Below, in pieces: positions 11,630 to 22,879 of a stretch of 64,000 nt of DNA. Position 1 is the stretch's first letter, and each line of letters begins with the position of its first letter. Both the position numbers and the translations under genes were made by a program. The stretch is from Plumapathes pennacea (taxonomy: Eukaryota; Cnidaria; Anthozoa; Antipatharia; Myriopathidae). The notes below the pieces were generated by a model, which saw only the letters and a list, made by a program, of their open reading frames with translations, searched no databases and had not been told where the DNA came from. The DNA lies in the NCBI GenBank assembly GCA_964036295.1, contig OZ038463.1, positions 28,321,069 to 28,385,068 on the forward strand. Direction: 5' to 3'.

Positions 11630-12527
11630 GGTGTCCCAATCTGAAACGTCCCCCCATATTTTTGTCCTGCCGGACACTTCGGCCTGGGCCAAACTGTCCC
11701 CCGGACAATTCAGCATGTCCGGCCGGACGTTCCAGTCTTAAGGCCTAAGTGTCCTCGCTGGTCTAAAATGTCCCCTGTTCGGAAAGGTGCTTTTGATAGT
11801 TACAATGGGTTCTAACAAGAAAGGGTACTCATAAACAACCGAAAACAGTATAAAGGAAGTTCGCTTTGCTCCCATAACCTTTGAAGACCACTGAAGAAAC
11901 GGTAATTGAGTCAGAATATTCGCAATAGTTTGCGTACGAGACAGATTTACTCAACAGCCACCTTTCTGTCGGCTATTATCTAATCCAGATGTTTGGTGAG
12001 TCATGTTTCACCAATACCTAACTTTGAAGCACTAATCTTCTATACCGAACGTACACAGAATTTCTGGTTTCGTTCAACGCTCAATAAATTGGCGTCCCGC
12101 GGTCCCGCGCCCGCCGGCATTTGTTTACACAGCACCTAATCTAGCGAGCACAAGTTACATTTAATTTTCATTCGGATTTAATTTGTCGTAAAGTAGCAGA
12201 GCCTGTAATGAAAAGCGCCGATACAGCTTTTTGGCGCGTAAATGCCAACTAGAAAATCATTAGGCATAAAACTGAAATACAGTAAGGTCTGTTATATTTA
12301 AAAATATCGCAAAACAATTTGAAAAAATAATTTGTTAGGAATAGCAAATCTATTTTGCTAAACAATGACAGTTAATTGATCTCTCCTGTTTAAAAAATAT
12401 GGAAATTTGATAAACTTGGAGAGGGGGACATTTTCGCCCAGGCAAGAATGTCCGGCCGGACATTTCAGCCCGGGCAAAAGTGTCTGGGGGGACATCCTGG
12501 CCAGGGGGACAAAAAACCTGTTACACC
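11630..12527. mobile_element. nested non-autonomous DNA element (GGTGTC family), in DIRS
   Basis: About 0.9 kb interrupts the DIRS element. The ends are GGTGTCCCAATCTGAAACGT on the left and, read from the right, GGTGTAACAGGTTTTTTGTC. Both subterminal zones are rich in GTCCCC and the palindrome ATGTCCGGCCGGACAT. A shorter, diverged relative lies at 43225-43790 and shares the centre (TCGGCTATTATCTGATCCAGATGTTTGGTGAGTC-like block), which supports a mobile family. I could not define a target duplication. Confidence 0.6.
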
Positions 12528-13964
12528 AGCCGCCTTTTTGGGGAAAGGCTCCCGACCAGCGGCTCGGAAGAAATCCAGCGGCCAAAAGCGCGGCTCAGGG
12601 CAGAAATGGACCGAATCAAATTAACGGTGAGTCTCTTTCCGTCGGTTGTTGAATCCTCACTTTGCCCTTATCTCCAAAATCGCTGTAACAATTTTGGGTC
12701 TGGATGCATCGCACATTTCACAAATGCCTGGAGACAGCTAACCTCAGATAACGAAGTCTTATCAACTGTTATGGGAATGTTCATAGAATTTGATAACACT
12801 CAGCTCCCAGTCAACATTATCTCCCACGCTCTAACAGGTCAGGTGGTGAATCACAAATTATTGATGGCGAAATACAAACACTTCTTTCTAAACACATTAT
12901 CGAGCCCACAGAGCATAATGATGATGAAATTATCTCCGACATTTTTGTGCGGAGCAAAAAAGATGACGATCACAGAATTATTCTCAATCTGAAGAATCTA
13001 AACCAGTACGCCAGTAAAATTCATTTTAAAATGGCCACCTTGCACACGGTCACAAAACTTGTGGAGAAGGACTATTTTATGGCATCGATTGATCTAAAGG
13101 ATGCGTATTACTCTGTACCAATTGCACGAGCGGATCAAAAATACCTTCGATTCGTATGGAGGGGGACACTTTATCAATTTACGTGTCTGCCCAATGGACT
13201 GTCCTGTGCACCCAGGAAGTACATCAAACTTCTGAAGCCCGTTTTCTCCGACCTGCATTTGCGCGATCACATATCTAGTGCCTACATAGATGATACCGTA
13301 AAATTCCAAAAATAAGCCCCGGGGCTTATATTTTTCAAAGGTCTTTTTTGGGGGCCTTATAATGGGAGGGGCTTATTTTTGCAGGCTTATATTCGGAGGG
13401 AACTTTGCATTTCAAAATCTGCTAGGCTTATAATTGGAGGGAAATTTGTGTCCGGAATTTTTCCATGTGCAAATAATAATATTGGGTTGTTAACTAGAAA
13501 TTCGTGACAACTTAAACTTCTCTGAACATGCCAACTTCAAACACAACAGCACCAAACTCTATTGAAAATGGAATACCGTACATAAATGTCATATCGTACT
13601 AAGTTTATAGTTCATACGGTACACAGTAGTTCAAAGTTCATAGAAGTCTAATGTGTGAATCCGAGGCGAGAGTGAAGAGTGCACTACGTAAACGACAATG
13701 AACTTATTTAAAAAAGCTTAACCGTAATGGTACCGGTATGTGTAATTTGCTTTGGTATATGTTGTATTTGAGGGGAAATCCCAAATATAAGCCCCGGGGG
13801 GCATATATTCGGAGGGGCTTATTATAGGAGGGCTTTTTGCGCTTCGAATTTGAGGGGCTTATTTTCGGAATTTTACGTATGTACTTACAAGGAAAGACAT
13901 ACACTGACTGCATCCACAATGTGATAGATACTGTTACCCAGTTTGATTCACTAGATCTGGTAAC
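12528..13964 (+). pseudogene. DIRS reverse transcriptase ORF (frameshifted, split by a MITE)
   Basis: From about 12600 the frame reads toward HFTNAWRQLTSDNEVL, shifts near 12860, and continues as IIEPTEHNDDEIISDIFVRS and KKDDDHRIILNLKNLNQY. The reverse-transcriptase core follows: YFMASIDLKDAYYSVPI (first catalytic Asp), YQFTCLPNGLSCAPR, and YIDD at about 13280. These signatures (LKDAYYSVP, LPNGLSCAPR) are characteristic of DIRS elements rather than Ty3/gypsy or LINEs. The coding sequence breaks at the second Asp of YIDD, where a MITE was inserted (13296-13877), and resumes right after it for about 28 codons (a YLQGKTYTDC stretch and a DTVTQFDSL stretch). RNase H and the rest are missing, so this copy is dead. 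Confidence 0.82.
13296..13877. mobile_element. 582-bp MITE inserted in the DIRS RT, TA duplication
   Basis: The left end (C)CGTAAAATTCCAAAAATAAG and the right end, which reads CGTAAAATTCCGAAAATAAG on the minus strand, are inverted repeats. They are followed inward by GCCCC and GGGGCTTAT motifs repeated several times. TA lies on both sides (13294-13295 and 13878-13879). Removing one TA plus the element rejoins the DIRS reading frame exactly, which fixes the boundaries. A TA duplication fits Tc1/mariner-type MITEs. It has no coding capacity. Confidence 0.85.
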
Positions 13965-14170
13965 ACAACCTCATATGGAATACAGAGTGGCCTAACTCTC
14001 AAGGAAATTCTCAAAGCTGGCGGTTGGACCAACGCGCAGACCTTTGCAAAGCATTACCACAAGCCTGTCCTCAGGAACTTTGGAACCAGCACTCTGACAC
14101 AATTTCAGAACTCCTGTCTGAGTGGTAGCTACAATCCCGGACAAAATGTGTTGACACATGCTTTAAATGT
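13965..14170 (+). pseudogene. DIRS tyrosine recombinase, C-terminal end only
   Basis: Translation gives LTLKEILKAGGWTNAQTFAK followed by HYHKPVLRN. The G-W-x-x-x-x-T-F-A-x-x-Y pattern holds the last catalytic His/Trp position and the active-site Tyr of the tyrosine recombinases carried by DIRS elements. It starts abruptly after the RT fragment, so the RNase H, methylase-like region and most of the recombinase have been deleted. It is in the same orientation as the gag and RT parts, which supports one original element. Confidence 0.75.
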
Positions 14171-15462
14171 CGTACTTTTGTCAAAACTACCATGCTGTGA
14201 GTCATCCAGTTCCAAAGAAAACTGCTTTAATCACCCCCCCTCCTCGTATCAATGTTGTAGCTTGAATTTGGAAGAGTTCCGGTAAGACTTTGACGGAAAA
14301 CCGTTGCTAAATAATTAATTTATCAACATTGAATGAATGTAACTCTAAATGTTTGAATGTTTGCCTTAACACGAAAATTTTGTTGAACGGTTTTCTAAAG
14401 TACCGTTATGGCAACTATGCCATATTTACGATTATATATAAAAACATGCGTTTATATTGAGTGTCGCTCATTGACTGATCTTTGCCTCATTGGCGCGGGC
14501 TTGCGTGCCCAGGACTTTCAAATCTCATGTAGCTCCGCAGTGACTAGGACTGGGGCGAGATAGAATTCAAAAATTAAACGAGAATTGCCTTAAGTCGAAG
14601 ACTGTCTCGCCACCAGTCGGGAACGGAAGAGTTACACGCCCTCCCATGTGGTACGTTCCCTTCCCAATTCCTCCGTTCCTTCCTTTTTTCTCTTGTACAC
14701 GCGCGCCTATTTTAAAGGTTGACTAGATGCGCATGCTTCTCATGTAATTCCTCCGTTCCTGATTGGTGACGAGACAGAATTCCAATCAAACTTCGACTTT
14801 TAAGGTAAAAGTCTTAAAAGGACTTAAAAGGACTTAAAAGGTAAGTCTCGATCGTAGTAGTACGATCAATTTTCCCGATTCCAAAATTTTTACTTCATGA
14901 TATAGATTTCACCTCGTACGAGAAGGTAGCAAAGTTCAAATTTCAAAATTCAACATCAAACCTTTGATTTTTCGCCTGGTAGCGGCGAGGAATTTTGCCC
15001 TCCATTAATTTGACCTGCAGACTGCCGGAGGAATGGGCCGAGGGAGCAGTGACGTCATCTACTCAGCACACCAGCCGCTCCAGTGTCGTTCCTTGTGCGA
15101 AAACAACACCGAGCTGGTAAAAATAAGGGCCTTTGAGGGGTTGTTTTGTTCAGATTTGCAGCAAGAAAGATAACGGCGACAGAAATGTCCATCCCCATTT
15201 ACTCCGATAAATAAGAACGAGCGAAATATATCGGTTAAAGTTATCAAGAATCCGCGCTGCGTGCTCGATTGTAGTGTTGGAAGGTTTGTCGTATCCAACC
15301 ATGATATTGCCGATATCGCTTTGAGAGAACTCGTTAGGACCAGAATCGGCCAGTGTTTTCCTCGCCTAAACCATCTTTAAGAAGAAAACAGCTCGAAGGA
15401 GATTTCACAACGGAATCGGTACGCACGCAAGAAGCTCGATCGCACAATGTGTATAATAGTTA
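14171..15462. other. no gene recognised; AT/GC-mixed noncoding
   Basis: No domain or splice-consistent ORF was recognised. Small features seen are a triple AAAAGGACTTA repeat at 14810-14840, a duplicated TAATTCCTCCGTTCCT block (14669 and 14745), and the probable DIRS right end somewhere after 14200. 15000-15360 is less repetitive, with a TGACGTCA site near 15050. Confidence 0.4.
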
Positions 15463-16823
15463 GTAGAAATACGATAATCGCAGATACCCCCTCGCTCTGT
15501 CATTGATTGGACTTTTACTTTGGTACTGCTGAACAAGAGCAGCCTTTGTTTGACCGAAATGTTGACTCAATCTTTCCTTCAAAGTCAAGTGCTACACGTA
15601 AAGGAAAGAGAAAAAGAATGATGTTTGTTTTACTTTTGCATTGAAAAAAGTGTCGACTGCGTGACACTGTACGTATTTCCCACGGTCCGCAAGTCAAATT
15701 AATTCATACAGTCTACCAAGCACGTTCTCAAAATTTAATACTTAAATTTTGAAGTTGGTCGGTCTCCGTAGTATGGAAAAAAAGGAACACTGATTTTCCA
15801 ATTTTAAATCCATGGGTAGCACAATTAAATAGGCTTCGTGTGCGATTTCTTTTACTTTGGACTGCATGCACAAGACTCAGGCACACATATTTAATGAGCT
15901 CCAATTGTTTTGTATGTGAACCCTCTCAAAACAGCATGATTTCTCCCAGAATCAAAGTAAAACTTGAACGGTTGACTTCAAATTATACACGGGCTTCAGA
16001 CCTAGTCATACTTCAAAGGGCTTGTGAACGATTCTCGCTGCAATCACCACGTGTCAGATTACAGCATTTGTTACAGTTTTAGTCTTGAAAGAAAAAATAA
16101 GACATCTAACTAAATCATTCAAGACTTCTAAGTTCCGATTGCTCTGAGCGACTACGGTAGTCGAAACTGGCGACAGAAGCGTATTAAAACAATACTTCGA
16201 AGGAAAATGATCAGCATGCAGATTTTAATATATTCTTGAAGTGATCGAGTTACAAGATACGGGATAGGATATGTTTGTCACGGTGATTGTTCGATTTCCA
16301 CTGACTGACCTTTGTTGCTTGTCCTTTCTGGATAAGTATCTGAGTTTAACACAAAATGGCGACGAAGCTCCCAATTTGCTTTCAAGCGCTGTTCCCTTTG
16401 CACGCTTCTGCTCATGATGCTGTTGGTTATAACATGTTTGCCGTCTTTTCTCTAGACGTATTTGGCGCTGTTCGATCGTTTCACAATTTCGCCTTGCCCG
16501 TACCTGTTCCCTTCTCTTTTGAAGACGAGCTTCGCGAGACCGTTTTGTTTCAAGTTTTCCAGTTTTCAAATTCATTTTCGTGAACGCAGTTACGTATTGT
16601 TGTCAGTAAAATTAACCACTGTCGGAGACGCTAATCGATAATTATTGCGTCATATTGCCTAGGAACCTGGCCTAAAAAGTCGTACGAAAAGGTACCGTAC
16701 GAAAATGACAGACTGACAGACTGACGAATATTAAATTTCGAGATGGCGACCCCCTTAGAGTCTCCATATAAAGCGATTTTGCTGCATTAGCGTCGTGATT
16801 ATTACCCTCGCTTCACCCGGAGA
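15463..16823 (-). mobile_element. Helitron, short (1.36 kb), minus strand
   Basis: On the minus strand it begins with TC at 16823 (TCTCCGGGTGAAGCGAGGGT), preceded by A, and ends at 15463 with GCGATTATCGTATTTCTAC, followed by T. Insertion between A and T, a TC start and a palindromic CGATTATCG just before a CTRR-type end are Helitron hallmarks. The final base is C where the relatives at 28303 and 44812 have CTAG. It carries only the N-terminal piece of the Helitron protein. At 15696-15699 it holds the uninterrupted TTAA target that the Helitron at 44812-54953 lost to an insertion. Confidence 0.8.
16225..16575 (-). pseudogene. Helitron protein, N-terminal basic region (fragment)
   Basis: A 116-codon ORF starts MNLKTGKLETK and is dominated by Arg, Lys, Glu and Gln (KRREQVRARRNC, RQIRLEKRRQTC). 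The same region occurs at 25526 (+), 54190-54716 (-) and, more distantly, 39617 (+). It is the highly charged, probably coiled or DNA-binding leader in front of the Helitron helicase/replication protein. After about residue 60 the frame leaves the conserved sequence. No replication initiator or helicase motifs remain. Confidence 0.65.
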
Positions 16824-17770
16824 TAATCAGTTCTCGGACTTGTAAGTAAATCGTTTCAACTCAATGATCGATACTACACGACTGATGGAGAAGAATTGAG
16901 CTTTGGAAGAATCAAAACGTAAATGAACAAGGCGACGTGTGACAATGAGTTATTTAATAGTTATTTATCCCTTGTCTTTTATCAGTTTATACTATACACA
17001 TTGTTTTGTTTTTTCCTGTTCTTTTGTGAGCCTTCAACAAAACTATGTACAAGAAAAGCACTTCATTAGTGTTTCTAAGTACTTGTTACCCTGTATGTAA
17101 ATATGTATCATAAAAAATATATATCATTTGCATGATTTCAGAATGAATGATTCACTTTGCCCCTTGAATTAAAAGAACATTGGAGAACAAAGTCTTCAAA
17201 TTCAGAAACAATTTATGTGCAGAGTTACATGTTACGAACATTATAGGAAGGCTGCAGATACCTGTGACAAAACGAAGCTCACATAAAAATACTGTAACAT
17301 TTTCCTTTGTAATTCTGTTTCTCATATTGCTGTGTTTCTTATGCCATCTGCATGTTTTTTGTTTGTTTGTTTGCTTTATGTTGATGGTCTTGTATTCTTA
17401 GGCAAATGAACATGAAATCAATTCTGCTAATGTGGAACTCTCCGGAGCTTTGAATTATTCAGTTGACCACTGGAAAAGCAGAAAGTGGGGGAAAGGCCTT
17501 CAAACCAAGTAAATAACCCAAGGATGTCCATATATTTTGTATGTTGTATAAATCAAAATGTTCATTTACACAACATTTGGTATCTTTGTTTATAGGTGAG
17601 AGAATAAAATAATAATATAAATTATGCTGATAAAATGCATCTTCTTACAGTTCTGAGCTACACATACAAGTATAAACATGCATACACACACACTCACTAA
17701 AAGCTCTGCAAAAAATGTTCCAGTATCATGAAAAATGTTACAAGTTTTCAGTTGCCTATTTAATTGACAG
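16824..17770 (+). other. mostly noncoding; one possible exon at 17402-17509
   Basis: A TTCTTAG acceptor before about 17402 opens a 36-codon frame (ANEHEINSANVELSG...SVDHWKSRKWGKG) that ends at a GTAAAT donor. It could be a 5' exon of the KDZ gene, but its end phase does not match the exon at 18077, so at least one more exon would be needed. The rest is AT-rich with no recognised protein. Confidence 0.3.
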
Positions 17771-17953
17771 GACACTCCTCTCAGTTTCCGGAGAGGCGGT
17801 GCGTCGTTCGCTTTTAACAACCAGGCACCTACAGAGTTTATCAAGGGGCAAGGAGATTGGAAAAGCGACGCTTACTTAAGATATTTGACGCTGTCTGAAC
17901 ATAACAAGTTTAAAATCCTCAAGTCTATCACCGCTCGGCTTTCCCCCTCCTAA
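17771..17953 (+). pseudogene. terminal exon of a tyrosine recombinase (Crypton/DIRS-like integrase)
   Basis: A splice acceptor (TTGACAG) is followed by a 60-codon open frame ending in TAA at 17951-17953. It reads PLSFRRGGASFAFNNQAP, then FIKGQGDWKSDAYLRYL. The R-R-G-G-A-x-x-A-F block with G-D-W-x-S-D-A-Y-x-x-Y is the C-terminal catalytic box (Arg, His/Trp position, Tyr) of eukaryotic tyrosine recombinases. It has no start codon, so it is easily missed. No upstream exons were recognised, so it is a stranded fragment or the last exon of a gene whose other exons I cannot place. It differs in sequence from the DIRS recombinase at 13965-14170. Confidence 0.65.
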
Positions 17954-18076
17954 CTTCTCTTGTCTACCCTTTGGGTTTGGGGTATTTTTTTTTATTCTTA
18001 TCGTTCGGTCAGCAAAGCTTTACAACCCCATCTCGTTCAGCTTTCTCAGTGATAGTAATTTAATGAAAACTCACAG

Positions 18077-20872
18077 GTGGCAGTCTTGAAGACGTACGTT
18101 TTGATTTGAATGCCACCAGAATGCAGTGCAACAGTTGTGCAGCAGTTCTTCTGCCCTGTACTCTTGGTGACATTGTGAAGGCTGGATACTGGCCAGGCAG
18201 TCCTACTGACACAACACATGTGTTTGACCAAAGAGTGTTCCAACTTTGGGACTGTCTTCAGAAACGAATGCCAGGCACATCTGAAAGTGCATTCATCCGT
18301 GCTCTTGAAGATGTTTCATCTTTCAGAGGAAGAGTAAGTTTACAATGGTTAAATAATGAATGTTTGACTTAGTCATTATTAATGATTAATAATGGTTAGC
18401 CATTATTGATAATATATATGGTCAGAAAAAAAAAAATGAATTGAACAAAAAACAGTTTCTATATGTATTTTTTTTCCATAAAATTTTGTTCTTTGTTGAT
18501 AGGCCTCCAAAATCAACTCTATCACATTTGGCAGGTCTTTTAAGGAGTGGAAATTCTGTCAGTACGAATTGTCACTACTCTGCCGCCAGAACTGGATGAA
18601 GTGCCCTTCATGCTCCATCAGCCAGCATTCTTGTTATGTTGATGGAAATATGAAGTTGTACCAGTATAAATCATCTGGAATGTAAGTAATATATAACTTA
18701 TGTTCAAATGCCCATGAAGGATATTAAAGGAAAATTAAAATCAACAGGAATTGTACAAACTCCATGTTCAGCTGTTTTGATTGAGTATATTACAAAAAGT
18801 AGCCTTTAATTCCAGTACAGTAACATTGCTCAGCTGACATGTACATATAAATATAACATTGTGAATGTACTATTACTACTGACAAAGGTTATTTAATACT
18901 GTTATATGTTAATATGCCAGTGTAATATGTAGTGTTTGTTGGGTTCTGTATTGTGTCTGTTATATGATTGTACTTTATCATTTCAGCCTAAAGAGACCTT
19001 CCTATTACAAAGATAGCTTCATAACAGAAAAGGCAAATGTTGATGAACACATGAGGCAAATATATTCAAAGCAATCTAAAGGCAAAGTATGTACAAGTAT
19101 ACTAGCTTAGTATGTTGTAATGTAAAATGTAAACAGTTGTCGTTTATTATGTCATTTTGAAACAGTACGACATTCTGTATCTAAACCAGCCCTGACTTTG
19201 ATGTGGTTAAATGCAACTGAAGCTAATTTCTGGCCGTACACTATATTGTAGGCAACTGTTCCATTTACTAACACAGTTTGTTTTTGCATTGCTGGTGTTG
19301 CTGAAAGATGGATGAGATGACTCTCAATCTATAAAGTGTTTAATAAATCAAAAAATGGTAATTTACAGGAGGATGATAATAGGTGTGGTGACTCACACTG
19401 GAGAGCTGCCAACAACAGGATCAAGAAAAGGGCGCGGCTGGATGAGACTGGACTTGAAATTGCCAGCTGCAGGCATGGATTGGCACAGTGGACAGTAAAT
19501 ATGTTCTATGGAGAACTATTTGGGTATGCACATTACATCCAGCAAAAGAAGATGATATGCCAGCAGGTGTGAGCTTTTTCTGGGAAGATGTAGTGTGCAA
19601 GTACTGGAAATGGTCAAGAAGAACTGGCTTTCCTCTTGGCAATATGAAGCCTGCACTATCCATCATGCATGGCAAGGCTCATAATTGGACCTGCCAGGTG
19701 AAGAACACTGCTAGAAAATAATATTGTAAAGCGTGATATATATACTGCATGTATGAAGGTAAACTAGAGATTTTGTTATGTTGTTTTGTCACTGCATAGT
19801 TTTGCGACTTTGTTTGTTTTTTTTGTTTGCATTGGTATTACAGGTATATATCTCTACTGTATCTAGAAGCCATTTCCTTTATCTTTGTGTCTTTATTTGA
19901 ACTTTGTTCTTCAACTAAAATGTTACCAATCAAACCATTTCAATCAGAGAATGTAAAGACTCTGTAAAGGCTTTGACATGATACAAAATACAATTTAAAT
20001 TAAATTTGTTTTGTTTAAATTAAATTTTTTTTGTGCTTGAACAACCATAATTTTTTATTGTAAATTTGCAGGTTATATGGGGTGGACGATGGCAGGAAGG
20101 AAGTGCTTGGTCAACGGGCGAGGAAGTTGAACAGATCAATTCTCACTTATCACGATGTGGGAATACCACAAAGTACATGCTTCCTGAAAGTATGTTAGAA
20201 CATAAGATTTAACTACATGTTGTATGTATTTTCTGTGTGTGTCTTTCGGTGTACATTTGTGTATTCTGTACTGTCTATATATCTTTGTATGTAATGTAGA
20301 TAATTTTGAATATAATTTATAATAATATTTAGGCTGTTTGCAGCTTTAAATGCCACCCAACTTGTCGATCTTTATTACTTGTTTTGACAGACAGGGATGA
20401 GCTATTGACAGAGCATGCATTAGCATGGAGTCGAAGAAAAGTTATTATGATGGTTGATAGTCTCTGCAAGAGATACAGCAGGGTTAGTATTATGTGATTA
20501 AATTCAAACGCAAAGATCATAATCTCTTACTTGACAGGAAGCACTGTTTTAAAAATAGTATTGTCTCTTTGCATTACAGCTGTGTTAAACAATTATTGTC
20601 TATGCGTCTGTATATCCTATGTACAGTAATATATTTGGAACAGTTATTTAAATTTGTCATTAGGGTTAGGCTATATTTAGAGTAACATTACATATGTTGT
20701 TTGTGCTCAGGCATTGCAGATGTGTAAAACATTAGAAACTAGTTTTAAAGAAACAACTTTGAAACTTGGTCTGTCAGAGATTGAGGTGGACTACGATGCA
20801 TGGAAAGCAATTGTGGTACAGCATGCTCAAGGTACCGATAATTGCATTTTTAGTAATAAATATCTTTGTGTG

Positions 20873-20936
<64 letters not shown>

Positions 20937-22879
20937 ATGTGTGTGTGTGTATATATATACATATAATGTAGTGTTGGTTCTTTTTTTGTAGAAGTGGAGC
21001 TTCTGCCAAAAGGAAGTAGTTCTCGAGACAGGCTTAGGACCAAATGGAAATGCTGTATTACTCCGTTGTCCAAACATCAGCAACAATGAACAAACTGGCT
21101 GGTTAGAAATATGTTATCAATGTATTGCTTTATTTGTTTAGACAGGACTTTATTCATAGAACCTGCCAAAGAAGTCCATGTTTAATTAACATTAAATGTT
21201 CAGACTCTGTTATTGTTCTTCACGTCTTTTGACTGTATTTTTCTTTCTTTTCTTTTTTTAAATATCGATAGTTTCCTCGAAGCAGCGTTCTCAGCTTAGG
21301 AAGAGGATTGCCAATGACAAAGCCAGACTGGAGTCTCTAGTCGTCACGTTCAACTCAACCAACGAAGAAGGAAGAAGACCAGCTGTTACGATGACAGATA
21401 TCATGAATGGGAACTTTCCTTGGGACAATGAAATGATGGGTATTAAGAACTTTGCCAAAAAATATTATTTTGATAGCTGTTTTTAGTTGTCTGACGTGTA
21501 TTGTAAGAAACAATGTGATCACAAATGAAAGTAGAGAGACGGATGGGGAATAGGAAATACATAAATCAAATAGAAACAATGTTGGAAGGTTCATTTTCAT
21601 TTTATCTTTCAGACACACCAGTCAGGGTGAAGCGCATGGCAGTTGAAAGCTATAAAGTGGTTAAGATATGGAGAGAGGAACCTGTTCTGGTTAAACAAGC
21701 AATGGCAAACTTCATCGAGTTCTATTTAAAGCTTACAAGAGAAATGTCTGCCAAGATAACGGAGTTGGAAGAGAAATTAAAATGTGAGTTTAATCGTTTC
21801 TTCCATTGGAATGTTTTCTTCAGTAGTGGCTTAAATAGTTGCATTCTGCATTTAATATTGTTATAAGAAAAGATGATTTCAGCGTGAATAAAGGTTCTAA
21901 AGAACTATAGAGCTTACGTGAAACTATGCTCTCTATTTCTCTAGGTTTTTCTGGCATACAAAACGAGGATGGAAACAGAGCAGAACTTGAAGAGGTATGC
22001 CCTGATCGTCCAAGTGCTTACTTCGCTTCTGCTGAAATGGGTTCTTCTGCATGTGTTTCTTGCTCTTTTTACGTTGTCTGAAATATCAGGAAATATTTCG
22101 CCTGATTGGGTAACTCTAGTCAGTCAGTTAGTTAGTCACCATTTATAGTTACAGGTCGTTTAGTTTACTGATTACCTTTCGCGTCCCTTTTTTTTCTCTC
22201 GTTGTTCGATTTTCTTTTCCAATTTGGCATTGTTTCTCAGGTGAAGAAGTATGCTGCCACCTCAGACACAAAGGAACTGTGCGCTGGAAAGATTGGTTTA
22301 CTCAATAGAGGTTTGGCCTTTTCAAAGTACCAAGTGAGGCACGCTGCTATCTCATTTAAAAGGGTGACAAATTGCGACTCTTGGAATGTTGAGTTGGAGG
22401 AGGAAGGGAGAGCAGCGATAGAGATTCCGCCAACCTGGTTTCGCCATATGTGCGATTCCATAAGATTAGGAAATGAGTTTTACGATCGCTCACACATTAG
22501 TTTGCCTCATCGTTTCCTTTCTCCTGCCGCAGCTGCCGTTGTAGCGGGTTCGTCCTTTGAGGGTTCTGTCTCCGTCCCCTTCCCAGTCCGAGTATTTGAC
22601 GAACATGAGCCGTCCACCTTGGGACATCAGTTGCGCAGTCTCTGTTATGGGAACCAGGGAAGGTTAGCTGTTTTCGTCGCAGACGATAAAACAGTGCTCT
22701 TTGGTTCGCTCCACGAAGAGGCACTGTTTCTCGTTGATAGTCACTGCCATTACGGCTATGGGGCTGCTATTGTAATCGGGAAAAGCAGGCAGATTGACGA
22801 GTTTGTTTCCGTTTGCCAGAGCTTCATGAACCTAGACCATTCTACCCCGTATGGTAATTTTAGTTTTATTTCATTTTAA
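18077..22879 (+). CDS. KDZ (CxC/Zisupton-type) transposase gene, 12 exons, one frameshift
   Basis: Exons as read: 18077-18333, 18503-18681, 18987-19086, 19369-19697, 20072-20189, 20391-20482, 20711-20831, 20992-21054, 21272-21439, 21613-21783, 21945-21994, 22241-22879. Phases agree at every junction; the 5' end is unresolved. Exon 1 has the CxC zinc-finger start MQCNSCAAVLLPC. The DDE core runs through YVDGNMKLYQYK (first Asp), HGLAQWTVNMFYGELFGYAH, FFWEDVVCKYWKW (second Asp), MHGKAHNWTCQ, and GGRWQEGSAWSTGEEVEQ (Glu), as in KDZ transposases. Exon 4 carries a one-base frameshift near 19548-19565, between GYAHYIQ and AGVSFFWED. After a Lys/Glu-rich stretch, the 213-codon last exon encodes a separate domain with FLVDSHCHYGYGAAIVIG. 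The gene is either a Zisupton-like transposon or a decaying domesticated copy. I saw no flanking terminal repeats. Confidence 0.75.
20870..20952 (+). repeat. (GT)n microsatellite in a KDZ intron
   Basis: About 80 bp of nearly pure GT, broken once by GCATGT, lies in the intron after exon 7 and ends in a short (TA)n run. It is simple-sequence DNA and does not affect the splice sites at 20831 and 20992. Confidence 0.95.

Noticed and set aside
20714..21086. Frames with Cys-Val or Thr-His repeats
   Set aside because: They read through the intronic (GT)n tract; only 20711-20831 is a KDZ exon.
22237..22724. Minus-strand frames of 74-75 codons opposite the last KDZ exon
   Set aside because: Shadows of the plus-strand exon, which has splice support and family-consistent continuation.
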